Assembly: GCA_905235885.1 (NCBI GenBank)
Contig: CAJONM010000023.1
Span: forward strand, 1 to 8,148
Origin: an uncultured Clostridia bacterium
Lineage (GTDB): Bacteria > Bacillota > Clostridia > UBA1381
Reading direction: 5' to 3'
DNA: 8,148 nucleotides
This document shows positions 1-6,572 of the stretch, in pieces. Every line of letters starts with the position of its first letter. The stretch's first letter is position 1. The translations under genes were made by a program, and so were the position numbers. The notes under the pieces are model-generated. The model had not been told where the DNA came from and did no database searches. It saw only the letters and a program-made list of their open reading frames with translations.

Positions 1-1038
1 AAGAAGCGGCACATCGGCAAGCTCCGCGCCCTTAAGCGTGTGCAGCATAGGCGTGAGATTTGCAAACGTTGGCGTTCTGATACGGAAACGCTCTAAGAAC
101 TTTGTTCCGTTCGCGCGGCAGTAGTATATCGCCTCGCCTCTGGGCTGTTCAAGTCTGGCGAACGCCTCGCCGTCCGGATTACCCTTAACGGTGACCGACA
201 ACTCGCCATCGGGTATCTTTGCAACCGCCTGACGGATAATATCAAACGACTGGAATATTTCCTTTATGCGTACCTCGCATCTGGCATAGCAGTCGCAATC
301 ATCGGATGTTATGATCTGAAAATCAATATCCTCATATGCCGCGTAGCCAAGCGTTCTTGTATCGATCTCTATTCCGCTCGCGCGCATCATCGGTCCCGCA
401 GCGCCGAGATGGATCGCCTCATCCTTTGTGAGGATACCCACGCCTCTCAATCTTGACTCTACCGTATAATCTCTTAAAAATACGTCGGTAAGAGCTTTCA
501 GCTCCGACTCCATATCGTTGAAGTTGTTTACAAATTTTGCCAGCATCTGGGGCGGCATATCCTTGAGGACACCACCTATTTTATTGACAGAGAATATAAC
601 TCGTCCGCCTGTAGCTTCCTCAAACATATCAAGCACGCGCTCACGCATTCTCCAGCATTGATAGAACAGCGCTTCAAAGCCAAACGCGTCCGCGAGCAGT
701 CCGAGCCATAGCAGATGCGAATGCACTCTCGACATCTCGCACCATATCGTTCGCAGATATTTTGCATGGTCGGGGATCTCAACATTAAATATCCTCTCCA
801 TCGCCTCAACATATCCCATTCCGTGCATGAACGAGCATATGCCGCAGGTGCGTTCCACAACATAAAGATAATCGTTAAAGTCGCGCTTTTCCACGAGCTT
901 TTCCAGACCTCTGTGTATATATCCTATTTTCGGTATTGCCTCAACGACCTTTTCATCCTCAAGGACGAGATCAAGATGCACCGGCTCCGGAAGAACCGGA
1001 TGCTGCGGTCCGAACGGTACTATTGTTCTGTTAGCCAT
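1..1038 (-). CDS. echE: Ech hydrogenase large subunit EchE (NuoD-like, [NiFe] catalytic subunit), 3' end cut by window edge
   Basis: This is the catalytic subunit of the energy-converting [NiFe] hydrogenase, which reduces protons to H2 at a Ni-Fe centre on the cytoplasmic side of the membrane. I translated an open frame of 346 codons with no stop. It begins MANRTIVPFGPQHP, a start typical of the EchE/NuoD family. The N-terminal nickel-binding motif RTCGIC is at residues 63-68 (C65 and C68), followed by SFMH. Further family-like blocks are NKIGGV (about 153-158) and GPMMRASGI. The second nickel motif (DPCxxC) normally sits at the very C-terminus. EchE proteins are about 360 residues, so roughly 12-16 residues including that motif lie beyond the edge. 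The ATG overlaps the echD stop (TAATG), and its AGGAGG (1049-1054) lies inside the last echD codons, 10 nt upstream, suggesting translational coupling. Confidence is high for family and good for Ech specifically, given the gene order. Confidence 0.95.
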   Translation of the reverse strand, partial: MANRTIVPFGPQHPVLPEPVHLDLVLEDEKVVEAIPKIGYIHRGLEKLVEKRDFNDYLYVVERTCGICSFMHGMGYVEAMERIFNVEIPDHAKYLRTIWCEMSRVHSHLLWLGLLADAFGFEALFYQCWRMRERVLDMFEEATGGRVIFSVNKIGGVLKDMPPQMLAKFVNNFNDMESELKALTDVFLRDYTVESRLRGVGILTKDEAIHLGAAGPMMRASGIEIDTRTLGYAAYEDIDFQIITSDDCDCYARCEVRIKEIFQSFDIIRQAVAKIPDGELSVTVKGNPDGEAFARLEQPRGEAIYYCRANGTKFLERFRIRTPTFANLTPMLHTLKGAELADVPLL

Positions 1039-1418
1039 TATTCATCATCCTCCTCATCCGAATCATCCATGTCCGCCTCAGGTCTGAACGGTGTTTCGGC
1101 ATCTATGGTGTAGAGCTTGCGCTTGTAGTCAAGATTGATATACTTTATCTTAACTCCGAACAGCTCCTTCATCTCATTCTCATACAGTGCCGCCGACGGG
1201 TATATGTCCGATATTGTCACTACCTCATCGTTTATATCTACCTGAACCTTGTATGTTATAAACCTGTATTCCTTCGCAAACGAATACAAAAGATCAAAGC
1301 CGTCCTTTGTGTTTACGGCGCATATCTGAACGAGACGCGCGTTATGCTTTTTCTCGCGGACCGCCTTTAACGGCAAGAGGTCCGGAGTTATGTCTATAAG
1401 CTGATAATTCTCACGCAT
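1038..1418 (-). CDS. echD: Ech hydrogenase subunit EchD (NuoC-like, 30-kDa subunit family)
   Basis: EchD is a small peripheral subunit of the hydrogenase, related to the complex I NuoC/30-kDa subunit, and is thought to help hold the large and small subunits together. The diagnostic stretch is YPSAALYENEMKELFGVKI in the C-terminal half, matching the family pattern of an aromatic/Pro-rich turn, acidic residues and then a (M/L)FG motif. The protein is about 126 residues, normal for EchD and much shorter than NuoC. I place the start at the second ATG (1418) because AGGAGG at 1428-1433 is 9 nt from it. The upstream ATG at 1424 would add Met-Pro but is only 3 nt from that site. It overlaps the end of echC by 8 bp. 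Oddity: the last ten residues are almost all acidic (DDSDEEDDE). Part of this run is forced by the echE ribosome binding site embedded in the same bases (GAG GAG GAT). Confidence 0.88.
   Translation of the reverse strand: MRENYQLIDITPDLLPLKAVREKKHNARLVQICAVNTKDGFDLLYSFAKEYRFITYKVQVDINDEVVTISDIYPSAALYENEMKELFGVKIKYINLDYKRKLYTIDAETPFRPEADMDDSDEEDDE
1049..1054 (-). promoter_or_regulatory. Ribosome binding site for echE embedded in echD
   Basis: AGGAGG on the minus strand sits 10 nt before the echE ATG and is read by echD as part of its Glu-Glu-Asp tail. Two intervening ATGs (1048 and 1045) are out of frame with echE. Confidence 0.75.
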
Positions 1419-1860
1419 CGGCATTTGCCTCCTTTGCTTTCATTCCCTTGCGCTTTTGCTCAAGTATCCCGACAGCCTTTACAACGCCGTCTATTATCGC
1501 GTTCGGCCGCGCAGCGCAGCCCGGCACATACACATCTACCGGTATTACCTTGTCGGCGCCGCCCAGTATATTATAGCATTCCTTGAATACGCCTCCGTTG
1601 CACGCGCATATTCCTACAGCACAGACGACCTTCGGATCAGGCATCTGCGAATACAGCTGCTGTACAACCGCTTTATTCTGTGTGTTGATGCCGCCGGTTA
1701 TGAGCAGTATGTCGGCGTGCTTGGGATTTCCCGTATTTATAACGCCAAATCTCTCAACATCATATATCGGCGTCAGACACGCAAGCACCTCTATATCACA
1801 GCCGTTGCAGCTTGATCCGTCATAATGCAGGAGCCATGGTGATTTTGCTACTTTTGCCAT
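1411..1860 (-). CDS. echC: Ech hydrogenase small subunit EchC (NuoB-like, proximal [4Fe-4S] cluster)
   Basis: This is the hydrogenase small subunit, which carries the iron-sulfur cluster that hands electrons to the Ni-Fe site in EchE. It is the homologue of NuoB (PSST) of complex I. The 149-residue protein starts MAKVAKSPW and has cluster-type cysteines in the expected places: SSCNGCDIE (C18, C21), GICACNGG (C85, also C87) and VPGCAARP (C115). C28, C80 and C95 are additional cysteines whose role is not evident. The start at 1860 is supported by GGGGAGG (1868-1874), 7 nt upstream. An upstream in-frame ATG at 1932 lies deep inside echB and has no such site. The gene begins 14 bp after the echB stop and overlaps echD by 8 bp. 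The lysine/alanine-rich C-terminus is unremarkable. Length and motif order match Ech small subunits rather than secreted uptake hydrogenases: there is no Tat signal. Confidence 0.93.
   Translation of the reverse strand: MAKVAKSPWLLHYDGSSCNGCDIEVLACLTPIYDVERFGVINTGNPKHADILLITGGINTQNKAVVQQLYSQMPDPKVVCAVGICACNGGVFKECYNILGGADKVIPVDVYVPGCAARPNAIIDGVVKAVGILEQKRKGMKAKEANADA
1428..1433 (-). promoter_or_regulatory. Ribosome binding site deciding the echD start
   Basis: AGGAGG on the minus strand lies inside the 3' end of echC. It is 9 nt from the ATG at 1418 and only 3 nt from the ATG at 1424, which favours the shorter product. Confidence 0.7.
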
Positions 1861-1874
1861 ATCTCTACCTCCCC

Positions 1875-2756
1875 TTACAATACCTGCAGAATAAATATGT
1901 TCACCGCGCCGAATATCAATGTTACGGCCCATGCGGATTTGAACATTTTATCCCACTTCACACGCGCACTCGTATTGTCTATCAATATTTCCAAAAAGAA
2001 CGCCGCCGCGCATACCAATATCGCCAGCGGTATGCTCCACCACTTTGAGCATACTATGAAAAGACCTATAACGCCGAGCAGAAATACATTCTCATACCAG
2101 TGTGCGATCTCTATCAGCGCCATCATACCGCCGGACAGCTCAGTCGTTATACCCTTTACCATTTCCTGATGCGCGTGATGCGACATGGATATATCAAACG
2201 GTGATTTACGCAGCTTGATGGTGAGTATATACAGAAAACCTATGAAAACACCGGGAAGATATATAATGTTCGGTTTTGGCGACATTGTGATTATCTGTGA
2301 TATTGTAAATGTTCCCTCTGTGTGTACATACGATGTCGCAAGGTAGAAGCCGACCGCTGTAAGCAGTACCATGGGTTCATACGAGAGCATTTGTATCATT
2401 TCGCGGTTCGCGCCCATAACCGAGTACGGTGAATTTGTCGTCGTGGCCTCAAGCACGAGAAACATAGCAGCCGTCGTAAGTACGAAAAATACGAGCAGCA
2501 GATTTGCGCCGCCATAAAACAGCGCACCTGTGAATGCGATGAATATAATAAAGCACCACGCGAACAGGTACTGCATATTGTTTATCAGAAGTATCTCCTT
2601 ATTGATGAGCTTACGCACATCATAAAACGGCTGCAAAACGGGCGGCCCTATCCTGCCCTGCATACGAGCTGTGATCTTGCGGTCGATACCTGAAATAAGA
2701 CCGCCTACAAACGGAGCAAGTATAAGATACAATATAATACCCATTGCTGATTTCAT
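1875..2756 (-). CDS. echB: Ech hydrogenase membrane subunit EchB (NuoH-like)
   Basis: EchB is the integral membrane subunit that links the electron-transfer arm to the ion-pumping part of the complex, homologous to NuoH/HyfC. The 293-residue protein is largely hydrophobic, with about eight likely membrane segments (for example residues 5-23, 65-82, 86-103, 129-145, 166-181, 224-237, 241-259 and 275-292). Family motifs are ARMQGRIGPP (30-39), GANREMIQMLSYEP (115-128) and SPFDIS followed by HAHQEMVKGITTELSG (185-209). The last is characteristic of the Ech/Hyc branch. The length equals known EchB proteins. A GGGGGTG sequence (2764-2770) precedes the ATG by 7 nt. The gene starts 17 bp after the echA stop and ends 14 bp before echC. 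Confidence 0.93.
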   Translation of the reverse strand: MKSAMGIILYLILAPFVGGLISGIDRKITARMQGRIGPPVLQPFYDVRKLINKEILLINNMQYLFAWCFIIFIAFTGALFYGGANLLLVFFVLTTAAMFLVLEATTTNSPYSVMGANREMIQMLSYEPMVLLTAVGFYLATSYVHTEGTFTISQIITMSPKPNIIYLPGVFIGFLYILTIKLRKSPFDISMSHHAHQEMVKGITTELSGGMMALIEIAHWYENVFLLGVIGLFIVCSKWWSIPLAILVCAAAFFLEILIDNTSARVKWDKMFKSAWAVTLIFGAVNIFILQVL

Positions 2757-2773
2757 TTCATATCACCCCCATA

Positions 2774-4711
2774 TCACAGCGGCAGTCCGCTCAGATTGCC
2801 GAGCGTCAGGCCTATGCACGCGATTATTGCCACCGTTGCGATAGCGACCGCCGGCAGCCATATTTTATTCTCGCCAAAATAGTTATCCATATACCAATTT
2901 GAAAGATACATATATTTAGGATTGTCGAACGAATCCTTGAACCGGCGGTTATCGCCCTCGTTTATACCCGCCATATATTCTATATTCGGCTTGAAGTGCA
3001 TATGGCGCACCACCAAACGGGATATAACGGGGATAATAAAGATCATTACGAGCATGATGACCATGATTACCAGATCCTCCGCCGCAAGCACCGATACATT
3101 CGGAACATTATAGAGCTGCTCTAAGATAGGCTCTACCAGATACACTGATACGAACGGAAGGGATATGCACAGCATGACCATCATCACCGCATGGCTTATA
3201 AGCGATACCCACTGTCCCTGCGAAGTCTTGTGATGCACCTTGTGCGACTGGGATTTGCAGGCGAGTATCTTTGCAAGCCATTTTGTCCAATACAGCATAG
3301 TCGTTGCGCTGCCGAATGCGATGAAGAGGACAAGCACTATGTTTCCGGCGTCTACGAACGCCTTGAGTGCCGCCCATTTTGAGATAAGCATACCAAACGG
3401 CGCAAGGAACATTCCGGCAATGCCGATAACCATGACAAACGCCAGAAACGGCAGACTCATAATAAGTCCGTGCATATCTTCTATATCGCGGCTGCCCGTT
3501 GAATTTTCAATCGCGCCGACAGCCTGAAACATCATTGATTTTGAAACGGCGTGGAACATCAAGAGCAGTATGCCTGCCCAGACCGTTTCCTCCGTGCCTA
3601 CGCCGGCACAAGCCGTTATAAGTCCGAGATTTGAGATCGTCGAATATGCCAGCACCTTTTTACCGTCGCTTACGGTTATGGCAAGCATACTCGCAATAAG
3701 GAATGTGAAGCCGCCTATCAAGGATACCATCGTTCCGGCAAGGTTGTCCGATAGGAGCGGAGCAAGCCTTAAAAGAAGATATACTCCGGCTTTTACCATC
3801 GTTGCGCTGTGCAAAAGCGCTGATGTCGGCGTAGGCGCGACCATTGCTCCCAAAAGCCATTTTGAAAACGGAAGCTGCGCCGATTTTGTAAGCGCGGCAA
3901 ATGCCAGCAGGATGACAGGATAGATCGTATATGAAAGATTTGGCGAGAGCCTGAGCATTTCATAAAGCGTCGTAATATGCAGCACCTTTGCCGAAAATAC
4001 GATCGCTATCGCAAAGCCCAATCCGCCCAGAAGGTTCATCCAAAGCGCCCTGAACGAATTGTCCACCGCCTCCTTGGTCCTTGTATATCCGATAAGCAAA
4101 AATGAAGATACACTCGTTATCTCCCAGAAGAAAAACAGCCAGATAAGATTAGATGATGTTACAAGCCCCATCATCGCTCCCAAAAATATAAACAGCATCG
4201 GGAAAAAGAATGTTCGTCTGTCCTTATATTCGGTGTGATGGTGATGATAATCGACCATATATCCGACGGCATAAATACAAATAAGCGAACCGACAACGCC
4301 GATTATAAAGCACATCAGAACTGTAAGCTTATCGCAATACATATATGCCTGATCCGTATGCGCCTGACCGGTAAGCTCAAGCCAGCCGACAAGCGCCGTT
4401 CCGGCAACAGACAGCACCGCCGCATGCGGCTTTCTGTGCTTTATGCTCAGCACCACTATAAGCACCATCAAAAAGACCTCGACAGCCAGCATGATGTAAT
4501 TTATAGCGTTTGTGGCAAGCGACGGGAACATATAATGCCGCTCCCCACCGCTACTCAAAACAAGCTGATATACGGCGAACGCCACGGATGCCAATATTAT
4601 TCCGCTGCTGCCGGTGATAACGACAGCTCTGCGTATTGTGTTATTTTTAGTAAATGCCAAAACTGCCGCCACAAGAAATGGAAACAGTATCAAAAATCCT
4701 ATAAACTCCAC
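2774..4711 (-). CDS. echA: Ech hydrogenase ion-translocating subunit EchA (NuoL/antiporter-like), GTG start
   Basis: EchA is the large proton/Na+-translocating membrane subunit, homologous to NuoL and Mrp antiporter subunits. It couples H2 evolution from ferredoxin to an ion gradient. The 645-residue protein has about 14-16 likely membrane spans. Functional landmarks are FFFWE with E197, KSAQLPFSKW with K276, VAPTPTSALLHSATMVKAG (291-309, with H301 and K307) and FHAVSKSMMF with H387 and K391. These correspond to the charged residues along the channel of NuoL-type subunits. A four-histidine run (156-159) and a His/Lys-rich loop (489-495) face the aqueous phase in my reading. The start is GTG at 4711, with AAGGAG 8 nt upstream (4720-4725). 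The ATG at 4719 abuts that site, is out of frame and stops after six codons. This is the first gene of the operon, 34 nt from the predicted transcription start. Confidence 0.93.
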   Translation of the reverse strand: MEFIGFLILFPFLVAAVLAFTKNNTIRRAVVITGSSGIILASVAFAVYQLVLSSGGERHYMFPSLATNAINYIMLAVEVFLMVLIVVLSIKHRKPHAAVLSVAGTALVGWLELTGQAHTDQAYMYCDKLTVLMCFIIGVVGSLICIYAVGYMVDYHHHHTEYKDRRTFFFPMLFIFLGAMMGLVTSSNLIWLFFFWEITSVSSFLLIGYTRTKEAVDNSFRALWMNLLGGLGFAIAIVFSAKVLHITTLYEMLRLSPNLSYTIYPVILLAFAALTKSAQLPFSKWLLGAMVAPTPTSALLHSATMVKAGVYLLLRLAPLLSDNLAGTMVSLIGGFTFLIASMLAITVSDGKKVLAYSTISNLGLITACAGVGTEETVWAGILLLMFHAVSKSMMFQAVGAIENSTGSRDIEDMHGLIMSLPFLAFVMVIGIAGMFLAPFGMLISKWAALKAFVDAGNIVLVLFIAFGSATTMLYWTKWLAKILACKSQSHKVHHKTSQGQWVSLISHAVMMVMLCISLPFVSVYLVEPILEQLYNVPNVSVLAAEDLVIMVIMLVMIFIIPVISRLVVRHMHFKPNIEYMAGINEGDNRRFKDSFDNPKYMYLSNWYMDNYFGENKIWLPAVAIATVAIIACIGLTLGNLSGLPL

Positions 4712-4751
4712 AACCTCATCTCCTTTTATTCAACACTCTCTTCTATATTAC

Positions 4752-4780
4752 ATTATACCACCAAATGTGCGTTAAGTCAA
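4752..4780 (-). promoter_or_regulatory. Predicted sigma-A promoter of the ech operon
   Basis: On the minus strand, TTGACT (4780-4775), a 17-bp spacer and TATAAT (4757-4752), with TGG directly before the -10 (extended -10). This is nearly consensus. Transcription should start near 4745, giving an echA leader of about 34 nt. An inverted repeat ends 5 bp upstream of the -35, and its A/T-rich arm could act as an UP element or operator. Confidence 0.85.
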
Positions 4781-4784
4781 TTGG

Positions 4785-4826
4785 TTTTTTGCTTTATAAG
4801 AAATTGCTTTCTTGTAAAGCAAAAAA
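4785..4826. repeat. 42-bp inverted repeat upstream of the ech -35
   Basis: The left arm TTTTTTGCTTTATAAGAAA (4785-4803) and right arm (4808-4826) are 19 bp and pair fully except for one T/G position (a wobble in RNA). The loop is TTGC. The arms start with T6 and end with A6, the reverse of the layout of an intrinsic terminator, on either strand. The position just upstream of the ech promoter suggests an operator or an A/T-rich activating element rather than a terminator. The binding factor is unknown. Confidence 0.75.
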
Positions 4827-4838
4827 CATGATTAAATT

Positions 4839-4883
4839 GCCCGTGCGTACTTTTTCTCCCTTTGGTCGAAAACGCACACGGGC
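4839..4883. repeat. Bulged 45-bp dyad in the divergent region
   Basis: GCCCGTG (4839-4845) pairs with CACGGGC (4877-4883), CG pairs with CG next to a 2-nt bulge, and TTTTC (4852-4856) pairs with GAAAA (4868-4872) around an 11-nt loop. It is imperfect and lies between the two promoters, outside both predicted transcripts. Function unknown; it could be part of a dispersed palindromic repeat. Confidence 0.55.
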
Positions 4884-4900
4884 ATAACAAAACGCTTTAT

Positions 4901-4935
4901 CTTCTCTGCCCACCGCAAAGCGGTGGGCAGAGAAG
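4901..4935. repeat. Perfect 16-bp hairpin flanked by 8-bp direct repeats
   Basis: CTTCTCTGCCCACCGC (4901-4916) and its exact complement (4920-4935) enclose an AAA loop. The copies of CGCTTTAT at 4893-4900 and 4937-4944 flank it directly, 0 and 1 bp away. No T-run follows on either strand, so it is a poor intrinsic terminator. The layout resembles a small palindromic insertion with a target duplication, but it could also be chance within a structured region. Confidence 0.7.
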
Positions 4936-4950
4936 GCGCTTTATTCTTAA

Positions 4951-4959
4951 TTATCCACA
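4951..4959 (+). promoter_or_regulatory. Consensus DnaA box upstream of the comM promoter
   Basis: TTATCCACA, an exact match to the DnaA 9-mer, ends 5 bp before the comM -35. I saw no second copy nearby, so it is not an origin. It may allow DnaA to regulate comM or may be chance. Confidence 0.45.
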
Positions 4960-4964
4960 AGGGG

Positions 4965-4993
4965 TTGAAAAAATTTCCAAAATGTGGTATACT
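4965..4993 (+). promoter_or_regulatory. Predicted sigma-A promoter of the comM-GH13 operon
   Basis: TTGAAA (4965-4970), a 17-bp spacer and TATACT (4988-4993), with TGG before the -10. Transcription should start near 5000, leaving a leader of about 30 nt. This promoter excludes all in-frame starts upstream of 5030, including the ATG at 4982 that falls inside the spacer. Confidence 0.82.
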
Positions 4994-5009
4994 CGTTTAT
5001 GTACTGAAG

Positions 5010-5016
5010 AAAGGAG
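5010..5016 (+). promoter_or_regulatory. Ribosome binding site of comM with long spacing
   Basis: AAAGGAG lies 13 nt before the ATG at 5030, longer than the usual 5-10 nt. No better in-frame start exists between it and the promoter, so modest translation efficiency is likely. Confidence 0.6.
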
Positions 5017-5029
5017 CTGGATTAAAGCA

Positions 5030-6559
5030 ATGTTCGTAACGATAAATACGGTATCTCTTACGGGACTTGACGGAACGATCATAGAGGTGCAGACGGATAT
5101 ATCAAACGGAGTGATAGCATTTGATATAATCGGACTGCCGGACGCGACCGTCCGCGAAGCGCGCGATCGCGCGAAAGCGTCGATAAAAAACTGCGGATGT
5201 GATTTTCCTCGTAAGCGCATTACCATGAACTTGGCGCCCTCGTCTATCAAAAAGGAAGGCTCAGGGTTTGATCTTGCGATAACGCTTGCAATTCTTGCCG
5301 CGTCCGCACAGATAAATATCGACGATGCGGAGCATACTGTATTCATAGGCGAGCTTGCTCTTGACGGGTCCGTTAAACCCGTTCACGGTGTTTTGCCCAT
5401 GGTCATATCAGCATATGAAAAGGGCATTAAACGCTGCTTTGTTCCTGAGCAGAACGCGGAAGAAGCGGCGGTAATTTCGGGAATAGACATATATCCCCTT
5501 TCCCACCTTTCCGACGCGATAGATTTTTTCTGCGGTACGAATAATATCAAGCCTTATAAAACCGATCTTGAGGCGATAGAAGCGTCGCGGATCGTTTCCG
5601 CGCTCGATATGCGTGATGTAAAAGGTCAGGAGCACGCGAAAAGAGCGATCGAAATAGCTGCATCCGGACTTCATAATGTGCTTATGTCCGGTCCTGCCGG
5701 AACGGGCAAATCCATGCTCGCAAAGCGCATGAGTACGATACTGCCCGATATGACATTTGATGAAATGCTTGAGGTCACAAAGCTTCATTCGATAGCCGGC
5801 ACGCTTCCGTCAAATGTACCGATCATAACCGAACGCCCGTTCCGCGATCCGCATCATACCGTTTCCGCAACCGCATTGTCCGGCGGAGGAGCGGTGCCGC
5901 GACCGGGAGAGCTGTCGCTGGCGCATTGCGGCGTACTGTTTTTAGACGAGCTGCCCGAATTTCACCGTGACGCGCTTGAGGTGCTTCGTCAGCCGCTTGA
6001 GGATGGGATAATAACGATCTCGCGCGTGAACGCGACGCTTTCGTACCCATGCAACATAATGCTTATAGCGGCAATGAATCCCTGTCCGTGCGGAAATCTC
6101 GGAAATCCTAAGCGTATGTGTACCTGCACTCCGCATCAGATACAGCGCTATCGAGCAAAAATATCTGCGCCGCTGCTGGACAGAATAGACATTCAGATAG
6201 AAGTGCCGCATATACGCTATGACGATCTTTCCGCGCTGCCGCAAGGCGATAGCAGCGCAGAAATAAAAGAGCGCGTAAACCGCGCAAGGAAGGTACAGCT
6301 TAGCCGCTATGAGAACGAAAGCATAACCTTCAATTCACAGCTCACCGCACCGATGCTCGATAAATACTGTCAACTCGGTGATGCGGAAAGCAAGCTGCTC
6401 AGAGCCGCATTCGATCGGCTGGGGCTGAGTGCAAGAGCGCACAGCAAGATACTCAAGGTGGCGCGAACCATCGCAGATCTTGACGGATTTGATGATATAA
6501 AGTCCTCGCATATTGCCGAGGCGATACAGTACCGTAATTTAGACAGAAAACAATATTGA
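5030..6559 (+). CDS. comM: ComM/YifB family AAA+ ATPase (Mg-chelatase-like)
   Basis: ComM proteins are hexameric AAA+ DNA helicases. In naturally transformable bacteria they promote branch migration so that incoming single-stranded DNA is integrated; in other bacteria the role is unclear. The 509-residue product has three parts. First is an N-terminal ChlI-like domain (about 1-165) opening MFVTINTVSLTGLDG. Next is the ATPase core with Walker A GPAGTGKS (221-228), Walker B VLFLDE (302-307), sensor N350 and LLDRID (R385). Last is a C-terminal helical domain with GLSARAHSKILKVARTIADL (about 465-484). A four-cysteine cluster C352, C354, C364 and C366 (CPC and CTC) fits the metal-binding insert common in this family. 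Length is normal and all ATPase residues are present. The start at 5030 is preceded by AAAGGAG (5010-5016) at a long 13-nt spacing; it matches the usual family N-terminus. A GH13 gene follows 13 bp later. Confidence 0.93.
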   Translation: MFVTINTVSLTGLDGTIIEVQTDISNGVIAFDIIGLPDATVREARDRAKASIKNCGCDFPRKRITMNLAPSSIKKEGSGFDLAITLAILAASAQINIDDAEHTVFIGELALDGSVKPVHGVLPMVISAYEKGIKRCFVPEQNAEEAAVISGIDIYPLSHLSDAIDFFCGTNNIKPYKTDLEAIEASRIVSALDMRDVKGQEHAKRAIEIAASGLHNVLMSGPAGTGKSMLAKRMSTILPDMTFDEMLEVTKLHSIAGTLPSNVPIITERPFRDPHHTVSATALSGGGAVPRPGELSLAHCGVLFLDELPEFHRDALEVLRQPLEDGIITISRVNATLSYPCNIMLIAAMNPCPCGNLGNPKRMCTCTPHQIQRYRAKISAPLLDRIDIQIEVPHIRYDDLSALPQGDSSAEIKERVNRARKVQLSRYENESITFNSQLTAPMLDKYCQLGDAESKLLRAAFDRLGLSARAHSKILKVARTIADLDGFDDIKSSHIAEAIQYRNLDRKQY

Positions 6560-6572
6560 GGAGAAAAAACAT

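Larger units (their letters stand above)
4712..5029. other. Divergent intergenic control region between ech and comM operons
   Basis: This 318-bp stretch has no credible gene. An open frame continues upstream of comM through it, but that frame contains the comM promoter and lacks a ribosome binding site. From left to right it holds the echA leader and ribosome binding site, the ech promoter (minus), a 42-bp inverted repeat, a bulged 45-bp dyad, a perfect 16-bp hairpin flanked by direct repeats, a DnaA box, the comM promoter (plus) and the comM leader. Confidence 0.85.

Noticed and set aside
715..1113. 132-codon plus-strand frame opposite echE/echD
   Set aside because: It is antisense to clear hydrogenase genes, is low in family-like features, and its Ser-rich run is simply the complement of the acidic EchD tail.
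1861..1932. Longer echC starting at the ATG at 1932
   Set aside because: It would overlap echB by 58 bp without a ribosome binding site; the ATG at 1860 has GGGGAGG at ideal spacing and the family N-terminus.
1..4711. Complex I (nuo) instead of hydrogenase
   Set aside because: The large subunit has the nickel-binding RTCGIC motif, the subunit order is Ech-like, and quinone-module genes such as nuoA, nuoJ, nuoK, nuoM and nuoN are absent.
4768..4800. Possible Rex (redox) operator at the ech promoter
   Set aside because: Only a loose half-site-like TTGACTTAA is present; the symmetric TTGTTAAnnnnTTAACAA pattern is absent.
4785..4826. Bidirectional intrinsic terminator
   Set aside because: The T-run precedes and the A-run follows the stem on both strands, opposite to terminator layout, and no gene ends nearby.
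4235..4831. 198-codon open frame on the plus strand opposite echA
   Set aside because: It lies antisense to well-conserved EchA coding sequence, has no recognisable domain, and runs through the ech promoter.
4951..4959. Replication origin
   Set aside because: There is only one DnaA box, no box cluster, and no dnaA, dnaN or gidA-type neighbours.
4862..5029. 56-codon N-terminal extension of the comM reading frame
   Set aside because: It spans the 16-bp hairpin, the DnaA box and the whole comM promoter, has no ribosome binding site, and the family N-terminus begins at 5030.
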